Source of the DNA: Eudorina sp. 2006-703-Eu-15
Lineage: Eukaryota; Chlorophyta; Chlorophyceae; Chlamydomonadales; Volvocaceae
NCBI GenBank assembly: GCA_003117195.1
Contig: BDSI01000179.1
Location: 124,001-188,000, forward strand
Direction: 5' to 3'
Length of the DNA stretch: 64,000 nucleotides
The translations under genes were made by a program, and so were the position numbers. This document shows, piece by piece, positions 24,701-33,700 of the stretch; position 1 is the stretch's first letter, and the number at the start of each line of letters is the position of its first letter. The notes under the pieces are model-generated. The model saw only the letters and a list, made by a program, of their open reading frames with translations, made no database searches and was not told the DNA's origin.

Positions 24701-27700
24701 GCAGCTCGGTTGCACACGTGTCGGTGTTCATCCTCATCCTTTCAATTCAAAGAATGTTAGTTTCAACTTAAACGAACACACACTCCTCTGTACTCTATCC
24801 GTCGCGTTTGTATCCGTGCAAGCGATTGACTTGCTTTGGTTCGCGGTGGCGCTGCCTTGGTTGACTGACTGTTCGTTATCACGAGGGACGGGTCGTTGAC
24901 GGGCCAGGCACGAGGACGTATTGTACACATCTTGTCTGAGGCGCGCCAACGAAGCTCCGTTAGTACTGCGGCCAAGTGTGTGAGGAGTCCCCGCCCGCGT
25001 TGAGGCCGCCCTGCCGCCTTGCCGCCGCTAATGACGACCACACCTGAATGTGTCCCTCCCCCTCGCTATATATGGATCGATGTGCCACGTCAACTCCCCT
25101 CACCCACCCCCACCCCACACACGGCCCCACCTCCCTCCACCCGCTCCTCTTTCATCCCGGTGTATGTATGTCGGCCTATCAATGCCCCCTCCATCCATCC
25201 ATCCTTGGTCGGGTGCGTGATGCCTGGATGATGGGGGGCAGTGAACGAGGGATGTGCGCCTGCTTGCATGCATGCACGCAGGACGGCGGGACACCGCTGC
25301 ACATGGCGGCTTATAACGGCCACCTGGACGTCGTCAAGCACTTGCTGTCCGTGGGGGCGGACAAGGACAAGGCCAGCAATGTCAGTACGTGGTTGGTTCC
25401 GGTGGTGGCGGCGGGGCCTATATGAGTGTACGTAGCACACCGCTGCTGGCTGGTCATGTGTGCCGGTCGCTGCTCATCCATACCCACACACCCAACCCAC
25501 AGCACCTCAATACCCCACATCCATCGCGGGCTGGGCTGGGGAGGGATAGATGGTAGGGCAACATACAGCGGGAAGAGGCTGAGGGTCCGGGGCGTATGTA
25601 CGGCATCGGGGCAGAGGGGACTGGCATGTAGGTACATACGTAGAGGATGGACCGGTCGGGGGGGGCGTACGGGGGGAGGGGGCGTACGGGGGGAGGGGGC
25701 GTAGAGGGGGGGGGGCGTACCGGGGGGGGGGCGTACGGGGGTAAGCGTACTGGGGGGGCGTACGGGGGGGCCTTAAGGAGGGGGAGGCGTACGGGGGCCG
25801 TAAGGAGGGGGAGGCGTACGGAAGGGCCTTAAGGAGGGGAGGCGTACGGGGGGGCCGTAAGGAGGGGGAGGCGTACGGGGGGGCCGTAAGGAGGGGGAGG
25901 CGTACGGGGGGCCGTAAGGGGGGTTGGGAGGCGTACGGGGGGGCCGTAAGGAGGGGGAGGCGTACGGGGGGCCGTAAGGGGGGTGAGTACGGGGGGGGAA
26001 GTACGGGGCGGCGGCGTACGGGGGGGATGGTAGGCGTCCGGGGGCGTAGGGGGGGGCGTACAAGGGGGGGTAGGGGGGGAAGTGTAGGGGGGAAGTACGG
26101 GGGGGGGAGTGTACGGGGGGGATGCAGGGGAGGGGGGGCGTACCGGGGGGAGGTGCGTACGGGGCGGGGGAAGGGGGGGGGGAGGCGTACGGGCGGGGTG
26201 TAGGGGGGGCGTGTAGGGGGGGAGGATAAGGTGTACGGGGGGAAGGCGTACGAGAGGGCGGCGTACCGGGGGGAACGGGGGGCACATGGTTGAGTACGGG
26301 AGGGGGGGTGTAGGGGGGTGGGGGCGGCGTACGGGGGGGAGGGGAGGCGTAGGGGGGGGGGACGGGTGGGCGGGGCAGGTTGCGGGGTTGCGGGGGTGGG
26401 GTGGGGTAGGGGGGAAGGAAAAAGGGGTGGCAAGGCAGGGGGGTTATGCTCAGGGAGGATAGCTGGTGAAAACCGACGACAAAATAAAACGGGACAGTAC
26501 GTGCGGGTTGTTGCATCATTCAGCGGCATACCTGGACTCTCCTCTGCAGTACGAACCAGTGCCTGCACATTAGTATTCCCAAGAGGGCGAAGCAAACACG
26601 ATGACATGCCGTATGCCGGCGCGTCTTAGGCCAGTCCTGGCCAACGCCCTAGATAGCTACCCTCGTCCGTGCCCCCAGAGGGACCCGATTCATCACTCGT
26701 CGCCAAGCGGGTTGATTGCTTGGTGGTGTGCACATACGTGGGCGTGTGCCCCTTGTTTTAATTGAGCAAAGGTCGTGTATATCATGTACGTACGCTCTGA
26801 ACGCATGCAGCTCGGTTGCACACGTGTCGGTGTTCATCCTCATCCTTTCAATTCAAAGAATGTTAGTTTCAACTTCAACGAACACACGCTCGTCTGTGCT
26901 CCATCCGTCGCGTTTGTATCCGTGCAAGCGATTGACTTGCTTTGGTTCGCGGTGGCGCTGCCTTGGTTGACTGACCGTTCGTTATCACGAGGGACGGGTC
27001 GTTGACGGGCCAGGCACGAGTACGTGTTGTACACATCATGTCTGAGGCGCGCCAACGAAGCTCCGTTAGTACTGCGGCCAAGTGTGTGAGGAGTCCCCGC
27101 CCGCGTTGAGGCCGCCCTGCCGCCTTGCCGCCGCTTCTGACGACCACACCTGAATGTGTCCGTCCCCCTCGCTACATATCGATCGATGTGCCGCGTCAAC
27201 TCCCTTCCCACCCCCACCCCCACACACGGCCCCACCTCCCTCCACCCGCTCCTCTTTCATCCCGGTGTATGTATGTCGGCCTATCAATGCCCCCTCCATC
27301 CATCCTTTGTTGGTCGGGTGTGTGATGCCTGGATGATGGGGGGCAGTGACCGAGGGATGTGCGCCTGCTTGCATGCATGCACGCAGGACGGCTGGACACC
27401 GCTGAACGTGGCGGCTTGGAACGGCCAACTGGACGTCGTCAAGCACTTGCTGTCCGTAGGGGCGGACAAGGACAAGGGCGATAAGGTCAGTACGTGGTTG
27501 GTTCCGGTGGTGGCGGCGGGGCCTATATGAGTGTACGTAGTACACCGCTGCTGGCTGGTCATGTGTGCCGGTCGCTGCACATCCATACCCACACACCCAA
27601 CCCACAGCACCTCGATACCCCACATCCATCGCGGGCTGGGCTGTGGAGGGATAGATGGTAGGGCACCATACAGCGGGAAGAGGCTGAGGGTCCGGGGCGT

Positions 27701-30700
27701 ATGTACGGCATCGGGGGAGAGGGGACTGGCATGTAGGTACGTAAATACGTAGAGGATGGACCGGTCGGGGGGCCGTAAGGAGGGGGAGGCGTACGGGGGG
27801 GCCGTAAGGAGGGGGAGGCGTACGGGGGGCCGTAAGGGGGGTTGGGAGGCGTACGGGGGGGAGGCGTAGGGGGGGGGGAGCGTACGGGGGGGGAGGGTGA
27901 GGGGGGGAGCGTACGGGTTGGCGTACGGGGGGGCGTACGGGGGGCGGCGTACGGGGGGGCCGTACGGGGGGTGAGTACGGGGGGGAAGTACGGGGCGGCG
28001 GCGTACGGGAGGGATGGTAGGCGTCCGGGGGCCGTAGGGGGGGAGGCGTACGAGGGGGGGTAGGGGGGGAAGTGTAGGGGGGCAAGTACGGGGGGGAGTG
28101 TACGGGGGGGGTGCAGGGGGGGGCGTACGGGGGGGTGTAGGTGGGGCGTGTAGGGGGGGATAAGGTGTACGGGGGGAAGGCGTACGAGAGGGCGGCGTAC
28201 CGGGGGGGAACGGGGGAGGGCACATGGTTGAGTACGGGAGGGGGGGGTGTAGGGGGGGTCGGCGTACGGAGGGGAGGGGAGGCGTAGGGGGGGGGGTTAC
28301 GGGGGGGCGGGGCTGAGGAGGGTTTTTAGGGGGGGCGTTGGTGGGTGGGGTGAGGCAGGTTGCGGGGTTGCTGGGGTGGAGTGGGGTAGGGGGGAAGGAA
28401 AGAGGGGTGGCAAGGCAGGGGGGTTATGCTCAGGGAGGATAGCTGGTAAAAACCGACGACAAAATAGTACGGGACAGTACATGCCGGTTGTTGCATCATT
28501 CAGCGGCATACCTGGACTCTCCTCTGCAGTACGAACCAGTGCCTGCACATTAGTATTCCCAAGAGGGCGAAGCAAGCACGATGACATGCCGTATGCCGGC
28601 GCGTCTTAGGCCAGTCCTCGCCAACGCCCTAGATAGCTACCCTCGTCCGTGCCCCCAGAGGGACCCGATTCGCCAAGCGGGTTGATTGCTTGGTTGTGTG
28701 CCCATACGTGGGCGTGTGCCCCTTGCTTTAATTGAGCAAAGGTCATGTATATTATGTACGTACGCTCTGAACGCATGCAGGTTGCAAACGCGTCGGTGTT
28801 CATCCTCATCCTTTCAATTCAAAGAATGTTAGTTTCAACTTCAACGAACACACGCTCGTCTGTACTCTATCCGTCGCGTTTGTATCCGTGCAAGCGATTG
28901 ACTTGCTTTGGTTCGCGGTGGCGCTGCCTTGGTTGACTGACCGTTCGTTATCACGAGGGACGGGTCGTTGACGGGCCAGGCACGAGGACGTATTGTACAC
29001 ATCTTGTCTGAGGCGCGCCAACGAAGCCCCGTTAGTACTGCGGCCAAGTGTGTGAGGCGTCCCCGTCCGCGTTGAGGCCGCCCTGCCGCCGCTTCTGATG
29101 ACCACACCTGAATGTGTCCCTCCCCCTCTCTACATATCGATCGATGTGCCGCGTCAACTCCCTTCCCACCCACCCCCACCCCCACGCACGGCCCCACCTC
29201 CCTCCACCCGCTCCTCTTTCATCCCGGTGTATGTATGTCGGCCTATCAATGCCCCCTCCATCCATCCTTTGTTGGTTGGGTGCGTGATGCCTGGATGATG
29301 GGGGGCAGTGACCGAGGGATGTGCGCCTGCTTGCATGCATGCACGCAGGACGGCTGCACACCGCTGCACATGGCGGCTTGGAACGGCCAACTGGACGTCG
29401 TCAAGCACTTGCTGTCCGTGGGGGCGGACAAGGACAAGGGCGATAAGGTCAGTACGTGGTTGGTTCCGGTGGTGGCGGCGGGGCCTATATGAGTGTACGT
29501 AGTACACCGCTGCTGGCTGGTCATGTGTGCCGGTCGCTGCACATCCATACCCACACACCCAACCCACAGCACCTCGATACCCCACATCCATCGCGGGCTG
29601 GGCTGGGGAGGGATAGATGGTAGGGCACCATACAGCGGGAAGAGGCTGAGGGTCCGGGGCGTATGTACGGCATCGGGGCAGAGGGGACTGGCATGTAGGT
29701 ACATACGTAGAGGATGGACCGGTCGGGGGGGCCGTAAGGAGGGGGAGGCGTACGGGGGGGCCGTAAGGGGGTTGGGAGGCGTACGGGGGGAGGCGTAGGG
29801 GGGGGGAGCGTACGGGGGGAGGCGTAGGGGGGGAGCGTACGGGGGGGCGTAGGGGGGGGGGAGCGTACGGGGGGGCCGTAAGGGGGGTTGGGAGGCGTAC
29901 GGGGGGAGGCGTAGGGGGGGGGAGCGTACGGGGGGGGAGGGTGAGGGGGGGAGCGTACGGGTTGGTGTACGGGGGGGCGTACGGGGGGCGGCGTACGGGG
30001 GGGCCGTACGGGGGGTGAGTACGGGGGGGAAGTACGGGGCGGCGGCGTACGGGAGGGATGGTAGGCGTCCGGGGGCCGTAGGGGGGGAGGCGTACGAGGG
30101 GGGGGTAGGGGGGAAGTGTAGGGGGGCAAGTACGGGGGGGAGTGTACGGGGGGGTGCAGGGGGGGGGCGTACGGGGGGGTGTAGGGGGGGCGTGTAGGGG
30201 GGGGGATAAGGTGTACGGGGGGAAGGCGTACGAGAGGGCGGCGTACCGGGGGGAACAGGGGGGCACATGGTTGAGTACGGGAGGGGGGGGTGTAGGGGGG
30301 GTCGGCGTACGGAGGGGAGGGGAGGCGTACGGGGGGGTTACGGGGGGGCGGGGCTGAGGAGGGTTTTTAGGGGGGCGTTGGTGGGTGGGGTGAGGCAGGT
30401 TGCGGGGTTGCTGGGGTGGAGTGGGGTAGGGGGGAAGGGAAGACGGGTGGCAAGGCAGGGGGGTTATGCTCAAGGAGGATAGCTGGTGAAAACCGACGAC
30501 AAAATAGTACGGGACAGTACATGCCGGTTGTTGCATCATTCAGCGGCATACCTGGACTCTCCTACCTCTGCAGTACAAACCATTGCCTGCACATTAGTAT
30601 TCCCAAGAGGGCGAAGCAAACACGATGACATGCCGTATGCCGGCGCGTCTTAGGCCAGTCCTCGCCAACACCCTAGCTACCCTCGTCCGTGCCCCCAGAG

Positions 30701-33700
30701 GGACCCGATTCGCCAAGCGGGTTGATTGCTTGGTGGTGTGCCCATACGTGGGCGTGTGCCCCTTGTTTTAATTGAGCAAAGGTCGTGTATATCATGTACG
30801 TACGCTCTGAACGCATGCAGCTCGGTTGCACACGTGTCGGTGTTCATCCTCATCCTTTCAATTCAAAGAATGTTAGTTTCAACTTCAACGAACACACGCT
30901 CGTCTGTGCTCCATCCGTCGCGTTTGTATCCGTGCATGCGATTGACTTGCTTTGGTTCGCGGTGGCGCTGCCTTGGTTGACTGACCGTTCGTTATCACGA
31001 GGGACGGGTCGCTCGTTGACGGGCCAGGCACGAGGACGTGTTGTACACATCTTGTCTGAGGCGCGCCAACGAAGCCCCGTTAGTACTGCGGCCAAGTGTG
31101 TGAGGAGTCCCCGCCCGCGTTGAGGCCGCCCTGCCGCCTTGCCGCCGCTTCTGACGACCACACCTGAATGTGTCCCTCCCCCTCGCTACATATCGATCGA
31201 TGTGCCGCGTCAACTCCCTTCCCACCCCCACCCCCACACACGGCCCCACCTCCCTCCACCCGCTCCTCTTTCATCCCGGTGTATGTATGTCGGCCTATCA
31301 ATGCCCCCTCCATCCATCCTTTGTTGGTCGGGTGTGTGATGCCTGGATGATGGGGGGCAGTGACCGAGGGATGTGCGCCTGCTTGCATGCATGCACGCAG
31401 GACGGCTGGACACCGCTGCACACGGCGGCTTGGAACGGCCAACTGGACGTCGTCAAGCACTTGCTGTCCGTAGGGGCGGACAAGGACAAGGGCGATAAGG
31501 TCAGTACGTGGTTGGTTCCGGTGGTTGCGGCGGGGCCTATATGAGTGTACGTAGCACACCGCTGCTGGCTGGTCATGTGTGCCGGTCGCTGCACATCCAT
31601 ACCCACACACCCAACCCACAGCACCTCGATACCCCACATCCATCGCGGGCTGGGCTGGGGAGGGATAGATGGTAGGGCACCATACAGCGGGAAGAGGCTG
31701 AGGGTCCGGGGCGTATGTACGGCATCGGGGCAGAGGGGACTGGCATGTAGGTACATACGTAGAGGATGGACCGGTCGGGGGGGCCGTAAGGAGGGGGAGG
31801 CGTACGGGGGGGCCGTAAGGGGGGTTGGGAGGCGTACGGGGGGGAGGCGTTGGGGGGGGGAGCGTACGGGGGGAGGCGTAGGGGGGAGCGTACGGGGGGG
31901 GGCGTAAGGGGGGGGGAAGCGTAGGGGGGGGGCGTACGGGGGGGAGTGCACGGGGTGGGTGAGGGGGGGGCGTACGGGGGGGATGCAGGGGGGGGGGCGT
32001 CCCGGGGGGAGGTGCGTATGGGGCGGGGGAAGGGGGGGGGAGGCGTACGGGCGGGGTATAGGGGGGCGTGTAGGGGGGGGGATAAGGCGTACGGGGGAAA
32101 GGCGTACGAGAGGGCGGCGTACCGGGGGGGAACGGGGAGGGCACGTGGTTGAGTACGGGAGGGGGGGTGTAGGGGGGTGGGGTCGGCGTACGGGGGGGAG
32201 GGGAGGCGTAGGGGGGGGGGGACGGGGGGCGGGGCTCAGGAGGGTTTTTAGGGGGGCGTTGGTGGGTGGGGTGAGGCAGGTTGCGGGGTTGCGGGGGTGG
32301 GGTGGGGTAGGGGGAAGGAAAGAGGGGTGGCAAGGCAGGGGGGTTATGCTCAGGGAGGATAGCTGGTGATAACCGACGACAAAATAAAACGGGACAGTAC
32401 GTGCCGGTTGTTGCATCATTCAGCGGCATACCTGGACTCTCCTCTGCAGTACGAACCAGTGCCTGCACATTAGTATTCCCAAGAGGGCGAAGCAAGATGA
32501 CATGTCGTATGCCGGCGCGTCTTAGGCCAGTCCTCGCCCACGCCCTAGCTACCCTCGTCCGTGCCCCCAGAGGGACCCAATTCATCCCTCGTCGCCAAGC
32601 GGGTTGATTGCTTGGTGGTGTGCCCATACGTGGGCGTGTGCCCCTTGCTTTAATTGAGCAAAGGTCGTGTATACTATGTACGTACGCTCTGAACGCATGC
32701 AGGTTGCACACGTGTCGGTGTTCATCCTCATCCCTTCAATTCAAAGAATGTTGGTTTCAACTTAAACGAACACACGCTCGTCTGTGCTCCATCCGTCGCG
32801 TTTGTATCCGTGCAAGCGATTGACTTGCTTTGGTTCGCGGTGGCGCTGCCTTTGTAGACCGACCGTTCGTTATCACGAGGGACGGGTCGTTGACGGGCCA
32901 GGCACGAGTACGTGTTGTACACATCTCGTCTGAGGCGCGCCAACGAAGCTCCGTTAGTAATGCGGCCAAGTGTGTGAGGAGTCCCCGCCCGCGTTGAGGC
33001 CGCCCTGCCGCCTTGCCGCCGCTTCTGACGACCACACCTGAATGTGTCCCTCCCCCTCGCTACATATCGATCGATTTGCCGCGTCAACTCCCCTCACCCA
33101 CCCCCACCCCCACACACGGCCCCACCTCCCTCCACCCGCTCCTCTTTCATCCCGGTGTATGTATGTCGGCCTATCAATGCCCCCTCCATCCATCCTTGGT
33201 CGGGTGCGTGATGCCTGGATGATGGGGGGCAGTGACCGAGGGATGTGCGCCTGCTTGCATGCATGCACGCAGGACGGCTGGACACCGCTGTACGTGGCGG
33301 CTGAGAACGGCCACCTGGACGTCGTCAAGCACTTGCTGTCCGTGGGGGCGGACAAGGACAAGGCCAACAATGTCAGTACGTGGTTGGTTCCGGTGGTGGC
33401 GGCGGGGCCTATATGAGTGTACGTAGTACACCGCCGCTGGCTGGTCATGTGTGCCGGTCGCTGCACATCCATACCCACACACCCAACCCACAGCACCTCG
33501 ATACCCCACATCCATCGCGGGCTGGGCTGGGGAGGGATAGATGGTAGGGCACCATACAGCGGGAAGAGGCTGAGGGTCCGGGGCGTATGTACGGCATCGG
33601 GGCAGAGGGACTGGCATGTAGGTACATACGTAGAGGATGGACCGGTCGGGGAGGCAAAGGGGGGGCCATAAGGAGGGGGATAAGGCGTACGGGGGGACGT

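Noticed and set aside
19705..32711. Long minus-strand proline-rich reading frames (up to ~540 codons) across the cassette array
   Set aside because: They arise because G-runs read as CCC/CCG on the other strand; they run antisense through ankyrin exons and shift frame between cassettes.
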